DNA of 64,000 nucleotides from an uncultured Alistipes sp. (GCA_947177225.1 CAMWTS010000008.1:1-64000), one strand, 5' to 3'; positions 46,556-56,698 are shown, counted from the stretch's first letter. A program made the numbers and translations. The notes: generated by a model not told the origin, from the sequence alone.

Positions 46556-47377
46556 CTATTTAATCAGACGCGCTATCGATCCACGATCGGCCGTCACGGC
46601 ATTGAACAACAATTCCAGATTGAGACGCGAATCCTCGCCCGTGGTGTTGGGTGCAACGCCTATCTGCCCCATCACGCTGCGCTCGGTGTAGACCGCCTCG
46701 GCAGCATCGACAGCACCGAACGACAATCGGCGACATATCTCGGCCGTCGTAGCCTCCAAAGCTACTCCTGCCTGGTCGAGTATTATTATATTGTCGAGCA
46801 GCGAATCGATGTCGTTGACCTGATGCGTCGACACCACAATGCAACGGCTCTCGTCGGTGTAACCGGCCAGCAGGCGGCGGAAAACGCTCTTCGATGGAAT
46901 GTCGAGACCGTTGGTCGGCTCGTCCAGAAGCAATATGCGGGTGTTACAAGCCATGGCGAAGGCTATGTAGGCCTTCTTGCGCTGTCCCATCGACATATTG
47001 TGCAGCTTCTCATGAGGATCGACCATCATCTCGCCACAATAGTAGTTCATCTGCTCCATGCTGAACTGCGGATAAAAGGGCGAGGTCATGCGCGCATAAG
47101 ATATCAACGAGACCGAGGGCAGAGAGAACTCCTCGGGAATAATCATCATCTGCTGCATCATATCGACACGCCGTGTCGAGGGATCGACCCCGGCAACGCA
47201 CACGCTGCCTCCGGTCGGCCGCATCAATCCGCATATTATCTTCAACAACGTACTCTTGCCTATTCCGTTGCAGCCCAAAAGGCCGTGAATATGACCGCCA
47301 TCGAGCGACAATGTGATATTGTTCAGCACATTGCGGTTTGCCGTATAACCGAACGTCAGTTGTTTTATATCTATCAT
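46556..47377 (-). CDS. ABC transporter ATP-binding protein
   Basis: GLLGCNGIGKSTLLKIICGLMRPTGG Walker A, LLDEPTNGLDIPSK Walker B. Confidence 0.95.
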   Translation of the reverse strand: MIDIKQLTFGYTANRNVLNNITLSLDGGHIHGLLGCNGIGKSTLLKIICGLMRPTGGSVCVAGVDPSTRRVDMMQQMMIIPEEFSLPSVSLISYARMTSPFYPQFSMEQMNYYCGEMMVDPHEKLHNMSMGQRKKAYIAFAMACNTRILLLDEPTNGLDIPSKSVFRRLLAGYTDESRCIVVSTHQVNDIDSLLDNIIILDQAGVALEATTAEICRRLSFGAVDAAEAVYTERSVMGQIGVAPNTTGEDSRLNLELLFNAVTADRGSIARLIK

Positions 47378-47488
47378 ACAAATGTATTTTAGTGTACTAA
47401 TTATCTAATACACGACAAAAATATGAACAATTATTATAATATGCAAATAATTCCTGCTATTATTTCGCCACACGGCTGTTGCCGGGAT

Positions 47489-47523
47489 AAAAATAATCCC
47501 GGACACGTCATGCGTGTCCGGGC
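47489..47523 (-). terminator. Rho-independent terminator of the DUF4837 gene
   Basis: Minus strand: cccggacacg-catga-cgtgtccggg then attaTTTTT. Confidence 0.7.
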
Positions 47524-47548
47524 ATAATACACGGCCGACCAGCCCTGC

Positions 47549-48532
47549 CTACCTGGTTATGGTATAGATCTGGTGCTCCATCTCGCGAATGTAGTCGCGC
47601 TTGTCGAGCTGCGGTGCATAGACCGAAAATACGATGGTAGTGATCTCGGCCGTCTGCATGTCGATGGTCGAATAGCTGACGAACGGCCCTCCCATGAAGT
47701 CGCCGTAAACGTCCCACAAACCGCGCAACTCGAACCAGTAGCGATCACCTATTTTAAATGTGGAGTATATGGGCGGCACCTCTTTCGAGATTTGCATGTA
47801 CGATCCGGCCGACGGACCGGGAATCTTGGCCAGACGGTTGTCGATGGCGCGCTCCAACCATTCGGCCGTCAGATCGGTACGGTCAGTGCACGGATAGCTG
47901 AATGCGAATATATCCTGACTCATGCGGTTATAATCCTTGCGCAGCCACAATATGCGGTCATCGACGGTATTGGCCTTGAAATAGCCCTGCAATACAGTCA
48001 TATCCAAACCGGTATGCTCCTCGAACAGTTTGCTCTTCGCATCGTCTTTAAGATTGCGGAACATCTCCAAATCGCGGTCGCGCTCGGCCATTTCGAACAC
48101 ACGCATCAGCGCATCGCCATTCTCCGAGATATACTCCATAGCCGATTCGGGCGAAGAGGCCTTCAACGAGACTATGATCTGCGGCTTGGCCGAATAGTCA
48201 TACTGCACCAGCATCTTGGTATCCGTGCGCAACGGATCGAACGACACGGTGAGAATATTGCTCTGTTTGTTCAGCAAATCGTTCATGCGCTGCTTGGTGG
48301 TGTGATTGATATCGAAATATGTCTCAGGCGTATTCAGACGCGGCACCTGAGCCTCCAACAGCGAACGCAGCGTATCGCCCAGGGCACCCTGCCACTCTTC
48401 ATCGGGACATATGACCAGCAACTCGTAGGGGCGTCCCAGCGAGGTACGGCCATCGGACATAAAACCGCGGCAGCCGACCGACAAGAGGAGGATCAGGCAG
48501 ATTGCGGCGAACTGCAAAATATATCTTTTCAT
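47549..48532 (-). CDS. DUF4837-family lipoprotein
   Basis: Lipoprotein signal (LILLLSVGC), GRPYELLVICPDEEWQGALGDTLRSLLEAQVPRLNTPETYFDINH. Start at MKRYIL. Confidence 0.85.
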   Translation of the reverse strand: MKRYILQFAAICLILLLSVGCRGFMSDGRTSLGRPYELLVICPDEEWQGALGDTLRSLLEAQVPRLNTPETYFDINHTTKQRMNDLLNKQSNILTVSFDPLRTDTKMLVQYDYSAKPQIIVSLKASSPESAMEYISENGDALMRVFEMAERDRDLEMFRNLKDDAKSKLFEEHTGLDMTVLQGYFKANTVDDRILWLRKDYNRMSQDIFAFSYPCTDRTDLTAEWLERAIDNRLAKIPGPSAGSYMQISKEVPPIYSTFKIGDRYWFELRGLWDVYGDFMGGPFVSYSTIDMQTAEITTIVFSVYAPQLDKRDYIREMEHQIYTITR

Positions 48533-48680
48533 AACAACAGGATTTTTCTCAACATCTCGAAGCGACACATGCAAATAACACGCTTTTCCGCACGATGTCA
48601 TCGACAAAGATAGCAAAATTTTTCGGTTTGCGAAAAAAAAGCTATTTTTGTGGTGTTTAACATTGATTGGTATTTGTCCG

Positions 48681-49289
48681 ATGAGAATCAATCCGCCCGG
48701 CTTCATACGCCGGCTGTTTCCCGACATGATATGGCGCATAGACGACCCCGAAGGCGTATTCCTCACCTTCGACGACGGTCCCACGCCGGGTGTCACGGAG
48801 TGGATATTGTCGACATTGGAGAAGTACGACGCCAAAGCCACATTCTTCGTGCTGGGCAAAAACGTGGAGATGTATCCCGATCTTTATCGCAAGATTCTCG
48901 ACGCAGGCCACAAGGTGGGCAACCACACCTACTCCCATCAAAAGGGGTGGGGCATGTCGCTCGAACGATACATCGAGGATATCGATTTCGCCTCGTCGAT
49001 CGTGCGCTCGGAGTTGTTCCGACCGCCATATGCGCGCGTCACGCCTTCGCAGATGCACGTGGTAGGTCAGCGTTTCAAGATAGTTATGTGGAGCGTGCTG
49101 TCACGCGATTACAACCGCGCCGTATCGCCCCGCAAGTGCCTGCGCGGGGTAATAAAGGATATCCGCGGCGGCGACATCATCGCCTTTCACGACAGTGCCA
49201 AATCGTTTCGCAACATGAGCCACGCACTGCCGGCAACGCTAAAAAAGATATCGTCGCTGGGATTGAAATGTAAAATCATAGAGTTGTAG
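48681..49289 (+). CDS. Polysaccharide deacetylase (NodB-homology) family protein
   Basis: GVFLTFDDGPTPGVTEWILSTLEKYDAKATFFVLGKN, GHKVGNHTYSH, RPPYARV. Start at ATG 48681, downstream of a TATTTTTG box at 48643-48650. Confidence 0.93.
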   Translation: MRINPPGFIRRLFPDMIWRIDDPEGVFLTFDDGPTPGVTEWILSTLEKYDAKATFFVLGKNVEMYPDLYRKILDAGHKVGNHTYSHQKGWGMSLERYIEDIDFASSIVRSELFRPPYARVTPSQMHVVGQRFKIVMWSVLSRDYNRAVSPRKCLRGVIKDIRGGDIIAFHDSAKSFRNMSHALPATLKKISSLGLKCKIIEL

Positions 49290-49292
49290 AAG

Positions 49293-49850
49293 ATGAAGAT
49301 AATAGTTGCCGTCACCGGAGCCAGCGGCGCGCTCTATGCGCGTCAGACATTGGAGTGTCTGCTCGCCTCGCACCAGGTGGAGACGATAGCTTTGATCGTA
49401 AGCCGCAGCGCAGAGGAGGTTCTGCGACACGAAGGCATCGAGCTCCCATGCGACGGCCGCATACGCCGTTTCGACAACGACGACATGACAGCATCGGTAG
49501 CGAGCGGATCGGCCGAGTGGGAGGCCATGATCGTCGTGCCGGCATCGATGGGCACCGTGGCACGCATAGCAGCAGGAGTATCGCACTCGCTGATAGAGAG
49601 GGCTGCCGACGTAATGCTCAAAGAGCGGCGCCGGCTGATACTCGTAGTACGCGAAACGCCATATTCGCTCATACACCTGCGCAACATGACAGCCCTGACC
49701 GAAGCCGGCGGCATAATATTGCCGGCCTCACCCTCGTTCTATATCAAGGCCGACAGCATCGACGAACTGTGCATGAGCGTCACGCTGCGTGCCGCAGCCA
49801 TGGCAGGCATAGCCATCGAGCGCAAACGCTGGGGCGACGACAGAGAGTAA
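49293..49850 (+). CDS. ubiX: Flavin prenyltransferase UbiX
   Basis: MKIIVAVTGASGALYARQTLECL, IVVPASMGTVARIAAGVS, RRLILVVRETPYSLIHLRNM. Confidence 0.96.
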   Translation: MKIIVAVTGASGALYARQTLECLLASHQVETIALIVSRSAEEVLRHEGIELPCDGRIRRFDNDDMTASVASGSAEWEAMIVVPASMGTVARIAAGVSHSLIERAADVMLKERRRLILVVRETPYSLIHLRNMTALTEAGGIILPASPSFYIKADSIDELCMSVTLRAAAMAGIAIERKRWGDDRE

Positions 49851-49874
49851 CAAACATTTTAAATTCGAATAGAT

Positions 49875-50375
49875 ATGTATTGCAGCAAATGCGGAAAGCA
49901 GATCGAGGACAGTGCACATTTCTGTTCCCACTGCGGTCAAATTACGTATAACGGAGTCAAAGCCAGCGAGGAGGCCTCGCCCATAGCCCGCGTCTCACAT
50001 CGCAAGCGCAACTGGATCATAGCCGGAGCAGCCGCCATAGCGGTGGCACTCGCAGCCTTCGGCATCTGGAAAATATGGTTTGCCTACCCCACCACTCCCG
50101 AGGGTGTGCTGACGGCATTCTACGAAGCATGGCAGCGAGGCGACGACGACGCTATGTGCCGCTATGCCATGCGCGGCGATAACGATGCCCGTGAAGATGC
50201 CATAGAGGATCTTGCCGAGCACACCATACTCGACTCGTTCCGATTGGGCGAGATATCATGGGACGGACGCCACCGCAGCATCGCCGTCGATCTGGTAATC
50301 GACGGCCGCCCCGTATCGGGCAATGCACGCCTCTCGGAGCGCAACGGCAAATGGAGCGTCGACTGGTGGTATTAA
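49875..50375 (+). CDS. Zinc-ribbon, single-TM protein with NTF2/DUF4878-like C-terminal domain
   Basis: MYCSKCGKQIEDSAHFCSHCGQ, TM helix, then TPEGVLTAFYEAWQRGDDDAMCRYA...GKWSVDWWY. Confidence 0.8.
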   Translation: MYCSKCGKQIEDSAHFCSHCGQITYNGVKASEEASPIARVSHRKRNWIIAGAAAIAVALAAFGIWKIWFAYPTTPEGVLTAFYEAWQRGDDDAMCRYAMRGDNDAREDAIEDLAEHTILDSFRLGEISWDGRHRSIAVDLVIDGRPVSGNARLSERNGKWSVDWWY

Positions 50376-50428
50376 GGTGCACACGGAAGATAAATGCCGA
50401 ATTAATTGATGATAACGTATTTTTTTTC

Positions 50429-50436
50429 TATTTTTG
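50429..50436 (+). promoter_or_regulatory. Putative -7 box for efp
   Basis: TATTTTTG about 43 nt upstream of the ATG. Confidence 0.5.
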
Positions 50437-50478
50437 CACGTCTTTTTGCGAGATATTTAATTTAACATATACATTCTT

Positions 50479-51051
50479 ATGACAATTACAGCAGCTGACA
50501 TCAAGATCGGCATGTGCATCGAAATGGACGGCAAGACATTTATCGTCGTCGATTTCCAGCATTGCAAGCCGGGCAAAGGCCCCGCATTCGTACGTTCGAA
50601 GTTGAAGAATCTGGAAAACGGCCGCGTGCTCGAAAACACCTTCTCGTCGGTAGGACAGAAGATCGAGCAGGTGCGCGTAGAGCGTCGCCCCTATCAGTTC
50701 ACCTACGAGGACGACCTGGGTGCACACTTCATGCACACGGAGACCTTCGAGGAGATCAACATCGAGAAGAGCCTCATCAATAACTACGACCTTATGGCCG
50801 ACGGCCAGATCGTCGAGGTTATGTTCCACACCGAGAAGGAGACCGTGCTTTCGGCCGAGCTTCCTCCCATCGTGGATATGGAGGTGACCTACACCGAGCC
50901 GGGCATCAAGGGCGATACCGCTTCGACCAACTCGCTCAAACCCGCCACAGTCAACACCGGTGCTACGATCAAGGTTCCCCTGTTTATCAATACGGGCGAC
51001 AAGATCCGCGTCGACACCCGCACGCGCGAATACTACGAGCGTATCAAGTAA
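50479..51051 (+). CDS. efp: Elongation factor P
   Basis: ITAADIKIGMCIEMDGKTFIVVDFQHCKPGKGPAFVRSKLKNLENGRVLENTF. Confidence 0.97.
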   Translation: MTITAADIKIGMCIEMDGKTFIVVDFQHCKPGKGPAFVRSKLKNLENGRVLENTFSSVGQKIEQVRVERRPYQFTYEDDLGAHFMHTETFEEINIEKSLINNYDLMADGQIVEVMFHTEKETVLSAELPPIVDMEVTYTEPGIKGDTASTNSLKPATVNTGATIKVPLFINTGDKIRVDTRTREYYERIK

Positions 51052-51078
51052 TCCGCACACCGGATCTGCAAATACAAC

Positions 51079-51116
51079 GGAGAGCAACCGCATGTTGCTC
51101 TCCGTTTTGTATTACA
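51079..51116 (+). terminator. Rho-independent terminator after efp
   Basis: cggagagcaac-cgcat-gttgctctccg followed by TTTTG. Confidence 0.75.
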
Positions 51117-51164
51117 AGACCACCGACATACAGAGAGAAAAAGAGGTCTTACCGTGGAAATAAT

Positions 51165-51500
51165 AAGTCCACGGATTTCTCACCGACGCTCTAAATAACA
51201 ACCCGCTGTCACTCCGAGGGAGGGCATACCCGACCGTGGGAGTCTCGCCATCGGGAATTGTCACTCCGAGGAGCCAAAGGCGACGTGGGAGTCTCGCTGT
51301 CGGGAGCACTGTTTGCCGAAACAAAAGAGATTCTCACGTCGCAGTCTACGACTGCTCCTCAGAATGACAAACACCGTCATGTCATGTCGAACGAATGTGA
51401 GACATCTGGGAAAGACTTGGCGACAACATGACGGTTGATAAAAGACATAGTTGCGGGAATTATCGCGCACAGATTTCTCGCTTGCGCTCGAAATGACATA
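51165..51500. repeat. Intergenic island 6: family A short hairpin repeats
   Basis: Includes GAGATTCTCACGTCGCAGTCTACGACTGCTCCTCAGAATGACA, TGTCATGTCGAACGAATGTGAGACATCTGGG and CAGATTTCTCGCTTGCGCTCGAAATGACA. Confidence 0.9.
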
Positions 51501-51536
51501 ACAATGGAAATAGCCAACCAAGAACCACCAACCATC

Positions 51537-51657
51537 TTTTTCGTCAAAACGCCGCAGATGCAACTCTCTGACAGAGCGAAGCGATAGGACGTACTGGGTG
51601 TACTTCCTATTGCTGAGCGACAAAGAGAGGACGCAGGTGCGGTGTTTTCACGGAAAA
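51537..51657 (+). repeat. Family B long-hairpin element, copy 6a
   Basis: Outer AAAACGCCGCAGATGC / GCAGGTGCGGTGTTTT; middle GCGATAGGA / TCCTATTGC; apex GTACTGGGTGTACT. Confidence 0.9.
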
Positions 51658-51680
51658 CAGACCAAGAACCACAAACCCCA

Positions 51681-51800
51681 TTTTTCGTCAAAAGCGGTAG
51701 TATACAACGCAACGCAGGAGTGAGACGATGGGCTGTACTGGCGTACTGCCCATTGGCGAACGACAAGGCGCGGCAGTAGAATGCCGCTTTTCACGGAAAA
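51681..51800 (+). repeat. Family B long-hairpin element, copy 6b
   Basis: Outer AAAAGCGGTAGTATAC / GTAGAATGCCGCTTTT; middle CGATGGGC / GCCCATTG; apex GTACTGGCGTACT. Confidence 0.9.
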
Positions 51801-51822
51801 CAGACTAAGCACCACAACCACA

Positions 51823-52018
51823 TTTTTCGTCAAAAGCGGTATTATACAACTTTTTCGTTAAGCCGAACGAGCAAAGCGAAATTTATTTCAGCTTTGCCGC
51901 GGCGAGAAAAAGTGCATGAAATGAACGCAAACGAAGATCGCCCAGATGGGACATACTAATGTATTTCCCATTTGGGCGAGCAAGCGCGCGGCAGTAGAAT
52001 GCCGCTTTTCACGAAAAA
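51823..52018 (+). repeat. Family B long-hairpin element, copy 6c, with internal hairpin insertion
   Basis: Outer AAAAGCGGTATTATAC / GTAGAATGCCGCTTTT; middle CGCCCAGATGGGA / TCCCATTTGGGCG; extra ~75 nt in the left half starting at 51851. Confidence 0.85.
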
Positions 52019-52050
52019 TGACGTCTTTTCACGAAAAAGTCACGAAAAAG

Positions 52051-53232
52051 TCACGACAACTTATTAACCTCTATCTCGAAATCTGCCAATACATTCATAT
52101 AGTTGATGAATGCCTCATAGGCAGAACCATAGGGGTTGAAATAAGAGTGTACGTCGCCGTCGGAGAACCACTTTGTGGCCATGTAGTAGAAGTGATCCGA
52201 GGTCTGCATGAAATGCCATACGAACTCGAAATCCTTATTTTTCAACGCCTTGACCTTGGGAGCCAGGGCATACAGCTTCTCAAAGGCTTCGTTCTGCAAC
52301 TCGTTGCCGAGCCATGCCGTTACGTCGCGCTCCTCGTCGGCCCACGACATGGCATGCGGGCAGTGCAGTACAGCCACCGGCTGCAATTTCTTGGTAGCCT
52401 CGCTCACCGTGGCAAACTCGATCTCACCGGTAGAGAGCATGGCAGCAGGCAGAGCCTTCATGAAATCGAAGATACCGGTCGATGCCTTCTGGTGCTCGCC
52501 GAAAGTCTCGTAATCCATAAACAGGTTGACCACGTCGCCATTTTCGGCAGCTACCCAGCCGGCAAACTTATCGGCCGTCAGAGGATACTGATCCCAACCC
52601 TCGTTGGAGAAGCGGAAAGCGATATCGTCGGAGAGCTTGTAGTTGCGCAGCAGCAGGCGGAGCTTATTATCCGTGGCATCGGTGTAGACGAAATTGGGCG
52701 ATTTCCAGCCCAGCACATGTTTGGCACCCTCGGCCAGCATGGTCTTGAAACCCATACGCGACACGGCCTCACCTATCGAGTCGGAGTAGATCAGCTCGGT
52801 ATTGCGGAACGCCGTAGGCTTGCAACCGAACTCGCGCTTTATCATCGACGCATGCAGCTTGACCTGCTCGGCAAACTCCGTCTCCGAACGCAACGATGCC
52901 AGCGAGTGCGAATAGGTCTCGGCAAGAAACTCCACGCAGCCCGTATCGGCAAGAGCCTTGAACGACTCCAACACCTCAGGCGCATAGGCCTTGAACTGCT
53001 CGACGGCCGAGCCCGTTATGGAGAACGAACAACGGAACTTGCCTTTGTTCTCCTTGATGAGCTTCAGCAGCAGCGCATTCATCGGAAGATAGCACTGACG
53101 TGCCACTTTCTGCATGATGGCGCGGTTGGTAAAGTCGTCGAGGTAGTTGTGATCCTTGCCCATGTTGAAGAATCGATATACCTTCAAACGCCAAGGCTGA
53201 TGTACCTGAAAATAGAAGCAAACTGTCTTCAT
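52051..53232 (-). CDS. Glycoside hydrolase family 57 (alpha-amylase-like)
   Basis: TVCFYFQVHQPWRLKVYRFFNMG, ETYSHSLASL, MDYETFGEHQ. Confidence 0.92.
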   Translation of the reverse strand: MKTVCFYFQVHQPWRLKVYRFFNMGKDHNYLDDFTNRAIMQKVARQCYLPMNALLLKLIKENKGKFRCSFSITGSAVEQFKAYAPEVLESFKALADTGCVEFLAETYSHSLASLRSETEFAEQVKLHASMIKREFGCKPTAFRNTELIYSDSIGEAVSRMGFKTMLAEGAKHVLGWKSPNFVYTDATDNKLRLLLRNYKLSDDIAFRFSNEGWDQYPLTADKFAGWVAAENGDVVNLFMDYETFGEHQKASTGIFDFMKALPAAMLSTGEIEFATVSEATKKLQPVAVLHCPHAMSWADEERDVTAWLGNELQNEAFEKLYALAPKVKALKNKDFEFVWHFMQTSDHFYYMATKWFSDGDVHSYFNPYGSAYEAFINYMNVLADFEIEVNKLS

Positions 53233-53247
53233 ATATTTTGTATTTTA

Positions 53248-54570
53248 TTATTTCTTTTCGTTGCACTTTTCGATTGCCTGCTCGTAGACGCGTTTGATCT
53301 TCGCGGCGGCATTGTTCCACTTCAAGCCCGTTACCTCCTGCAAGCCCTTCGACGAGAACATCTTGGCAAGAGCCGGATAGGTAATCAGACCGTATATCGC
53401 GTCGGCCATTGCATCGACGTCCCAGTAATCGACCTTCACGGCATAATCCAGCACCTCGGCTACACCGCTCTGCTTGGAGATGATGACCGGCACGTTCGAG
53501 CGCATGGCCTCCAACGGCGATATGCCGAACGGCTCCGATACCGACGGCATGATATATACGTCGGAGAGCTGGAACATCTTCTGCACGTCGTCGCCGCGCA
53601 GGAAACCTGTGAAGTGAAAACGGTCGGCAATACCCAAAGCCGCGACACGGCGTATCACGTGGTTCATCATATCGCCCGAACCGGCCATTACGAAACGTAC
53701 ATTGGGGACGCGTTTGAGCACCTTGGCCGCAGCCTCGACAAAGTAGTCGGGCCCCTTCTGATAGGTTATTCGACCCAGGAACGTAACGATCTTGTCGTCG
53801 ACACCGCGTTCGGGCAGAGCCGTATCTTTCTCGGCGAAACGCACGGCATTGTGGACGGTCACCACTTTGTCGGGCTCCACGCCATAGCGGTTGATGACGA
53901 TGTTGCGCGTCAGATTCGACACAGCTATCACCATATCGGCAGCGTGCATGCCGGCACGCTCTATGGCATAGGTCTGCGTATTGATATTCTCACCGCTGCG
54001 ATCGAACTCCGTGGCGTGCATGTGCACCACCAGAGGCTTGCCCGACACCCGCTTGGCCGCGATACCGGCGAAATAGGTAAGCCAGTCGTGCGCATGTATC
54101 ACGTCAAACTGCCCCTCCAAATCCTTAGCCACCTGTGCCGCCACTATGGCATAGCGCGCAACCTCCTCCATCAGGTTGGCACCGTATTTTCCCGAGAACG
54201 TATAGCGTTGCGACCATACGTCACCGGGCACCTCCCACGTACGGCGACCCGTCCGCAGATACTCCTCGCGGTAGGTCTCGTAATCCTCCGGAGAGAGATA
54301 AGGGACCATATTCGAGTCGATATGGATAAACGACATCTTGCTCATGATGTCGTCCGCACCGGTAGCCACATCGCCCTTGTAGAGAGCTTCCACATCGCTT
54401 GCATTGACGACCTTCACGAAGCGCTGGTCTTCATCGCCCGAAGCCTTGGGCATGACGAAGATCACCTCGACATCGTTGCGAGCCAAACCTCGCGTCATAC
54501 CGTAGCAGGCCGTACCCAGTCCGCCGGCGATATGGGGAGGGAACTCCCAGCCGAACATTAAGACTCTCAT
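53248..54570 (-). CDS. Glycosyltransferase family 4 / glycogen synthase-like
   Basis: MFGWEFPPHIAGGLGTACYGMTRGLA, VIHAHDWLTYFAGIAA, PSVSEPFGISPLEAM. Confidence 0.92.
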   Translation of the reverse strand: MRVLMFGWEFPPHIAGGLGTACYGMTRGLARNDVEVIFVMPKASGDEDQRFVKVVNASDVEALYKGDVATGADDIMSKMSFIHIDSNMVPYLSPEDYETYREEYLRTGRRTWEVPGDVWSQRYTFSGKYGANLMEEVARYAIVAAQVAKDLEGQFDVIHAHDWLTYFAGIAAKRVSGKPLVVHMHATEFDRSGENINTQTYAIERAGMHAADMVIAVSNLTRNIVINRYGVEPDKVVTVHNAVRFAEKDTALPERGVDDKIVTFLGRITYQKGPDYFVEAAAKVLKRVPNVRFVMAGSGDMMNHVIRRVAALGIADRFHFTGFLRGDDVQKMFQLSDVYIMPSVSEPFGISPLEAMRSNVPVIISKQSGVAEVLDYAVKVDYWDVDAMADAIYGLITYPALAKMFSSKGLQEVTGLKWNNAAAKIKRVYEQAIEKCNEKK

Positions 54571-54631
54571 AATCAGTAAAAAGTTAGTTTATTATTTATA
54601 GTTTTGTGTTTCGATTAAATCCTGTCGGCCG

Positions 54632-56698
54632 CTACTTCCTGCCCTTTGAGGCGTTCTTCGCACCGGTTTTCGAATCAGTCTTCGAGCCTTTGCCCTTGGA
54701 AGCAGACTTGGCAGCCGCCGACTTACGGTCGGCCTTGTCCGCTTTGCCCTCCTTCTTTCCGGCCGAAGCGGCGTATTTACCGATCAACTCGTTGATATAC
54801 AGAAGACCGCCGACGCTTGTAGCATGCGACACCGATCCGCGTGCGGCAAATGGAGGATCGGCCTCGAAACGCTCGCTGACAGAACCTATGCAGTGAGTCT
54901 GCAATTCGCCGTCGAAAGCACGCAACATCTCGCGGGCATCGTCGACAAACCGCTCTCCGCCCAGAGAGAAGCAGCTCTTGACATAGAGCATAAGCGGCCA
55001 TATCCACACCGAACCGTTGCGCGAAGCGAGATCCTGCGAGCGTTGATCCTCGGCGTAGGTCGACTCGAACAGAGGATTGAGCGGCGAGAGCGAACGCAGG
55101 CCGCGCGGCGTGAGCAGATGCTGACGCATGACCAGAATCATGTCGACCTTCTGCGAGTCGTTGAGCATCGAGTAGTCCAGACCGCATGCCACGACCATGT
55201 TGCAGCGTATGAACTTATTGGTTTCGTATTGATTTACATAGTCGGCCGCATAGCCCTCCTCTTCGAGCCAGAACTTCTCGATGAAGCTGTGACGGGTAGT
55301 CTCCGGAATATCCTTCCAGCGATCGACGAATGCCTTGTCCTTGTGTTTGCGAGCCAGCTCCAAGGTGTACATCACGGCATTGTACCACAACGCCTCCACC
55401 TCGACGGCATAACCCGCACGCTGCGTTACGGGGCGTCCGTCGACCATAGTACCCATCCACGTCAGCGGGCGGTCGGCAGCCTCTGCCCATATCAGACCGT
55501 TGTCGTGCATGACGATCTCACCGGCTATACCGCGGCGATATGCCTCCAAGACAGATTTCATGGTCTCACCGTAGCGCTGCCACAACTCCTTGGTTCCTAT
55601 ATGTTTTTCAAGATGCTGCAACGTCCAGAACAGCCACAGCGGAGCATCGGCCGAGACACGCGCCGAGGCCGAACCGGCAAAGTCGCCGTCGCGCATCGAG
55701 CGCACCATCGTATCGAGCACATCGATGCAGTCCTCCTTGTAGCCCTGAGTGAGAGTCAGACCCGGCAGCGAAATAAACGTGTCGCGGCCTATTGGACCGA
55801 ACCACGGGTAACCGGCTATGACCTCGGTACGCTGCCCGGGACGGCGTATTACGAACTGACGCGCCGAATGTTCCAGACAACTCAGAAAATCGATCTTATG
55901 CGTGCGGCGCATGATCGACTGTTCGAACACGGCGTCGATGGTTTCGGGCGATGCCATCATGTCGGTCGAAGCCGAGAAGATAACGCTTTCACCCTTTTTG
56001 ATCTTCAACTCGAAATAGCCCGTAGTCATCAGGTCCTCATAACCGTCGTAACCGCGCTTCAACTCCTCCTGATACTCGAAGTTGTAGTACCAGTCGGGAG
56101 CGGCAACGAACTCGGCATCGGCGCGGTTGGTCTGCAAATAGAGCCACGGGAAGCCATCGTAGAGCCGGCACTTCACACCGCACGGCACCTCGTAAGAGCG
56201 GCCGTCGGCCTGCATGTTGGCCTTCGACAGCGAGTGTTTGTCGCGGAAAGCCATCAGCGGACGCAGACGCAATGTGGTGTCCGAATGGGCATCGACAAGC
56301 GTATAGCGTATCATCAGCTGCGTGCGCTTATGTATCCACAGCAGCTCCTTGCGAAGTATCACGCCTCCCACACGATAGGTGATCGTGGGGGTGGGAGTAT
56401 AGGCGAAATCGGTGATGTATTTGTGTCCTCGCGGCTCGTAGACGCCCTGATAACGGTGCAGAGCCAGATTGAACGACTGGTCGTGCTGCACGATGGTCTC
56501 GTCCAGCGACGAGAGCAGCACGAACGTGCGGTCGCTCTCATCGATCGGCGCAACCATCAGACCGTGATACTTGCGCGTATTGCAGCAGACGATCGTGGTG
56601 CTCATATAACCGCCGCGACGATCCGTAGCCAGCATCTCGCGCGAGAGCGAATACTCCAAATTGCCCAATTCCCGCTTATCGAATGTGAGTCCTGACAT
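54632..56698 (-). CDS. Amylo-alpha-1,6-glucosidase (glycogen debranching enzyme)
   Basis: LSREMLATDRRGGYMSTTIVCCNTRKYHGLMV, GYPWFGPIGRDTFISLPGLTL; basic Lys/Ser/Ala-rich C-terminal tail. Start at MSGLTF. Confidence 0.93.
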   Translation of the reverse strand: MSGLTFDKRELGNLEYSLSREMLATDRRGGYMSTTIVCCNTRKYHGLMVAPIDESDRTFVLLSSLDETIVQHDQSFNLALHRYQGVYEPRGHKYITDFAYTPTPTITYRVGGVILRKELLWIHKRTQLMIRYTLVDAHSDTTLRLRPLMAFRDKHSLSKANMQADGRSYEVPCGVKCRLYDGFPWLYLQTNRADAEFVAAPDWYYNFEYQEELKRGYDGYEDLMTTGYFELKIKKGESVIFSASTDMMASPETIDAVFEQSIMRRTHKIDFLSCLEHSARQFVIRRPGQRTEVIAGYPWFGPIGRDTFISLPGLTLTQGYKEDCIDVLDTMVRSMRDGDFAGSASARVSADAPLWLFWTLQHLEKHIGTKELWQRYGETMKSVLEAYRRGIAGEIVMHDNGLIWAEAADRPLTWMGTMVDGRPVTQRAGYAVEVEALWYNAVMYTLELARKHKDKAFVDRWKDIPETTRHSFIEKFWLEEEGYAADYVNQYETNKFIRCNMVVACGLDYSMLNDSQKVDMILVMRQHLLTPRGLRSLSPLNPLFESTYAEDQRSQDLASRNGSVWIWPLMLYVKSCFSLGGERFVDDAREMLRAFDGELQTHCIGSVSERFEADPPFAARGSVSHATSVGGLLYINELIGKYAASAGKKEGKADKADRKSAAAKSASKGKGSKTDSKTGAKNASKGRK

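Noticed and set aside
51946-54561. 871-aa plus-strand ORF antisense to the GH57 and GT4 genes
   Set aside because: Long antisense open frame caused by codon bias of the true minus-strand genes; its sequence matches no recognisable family.
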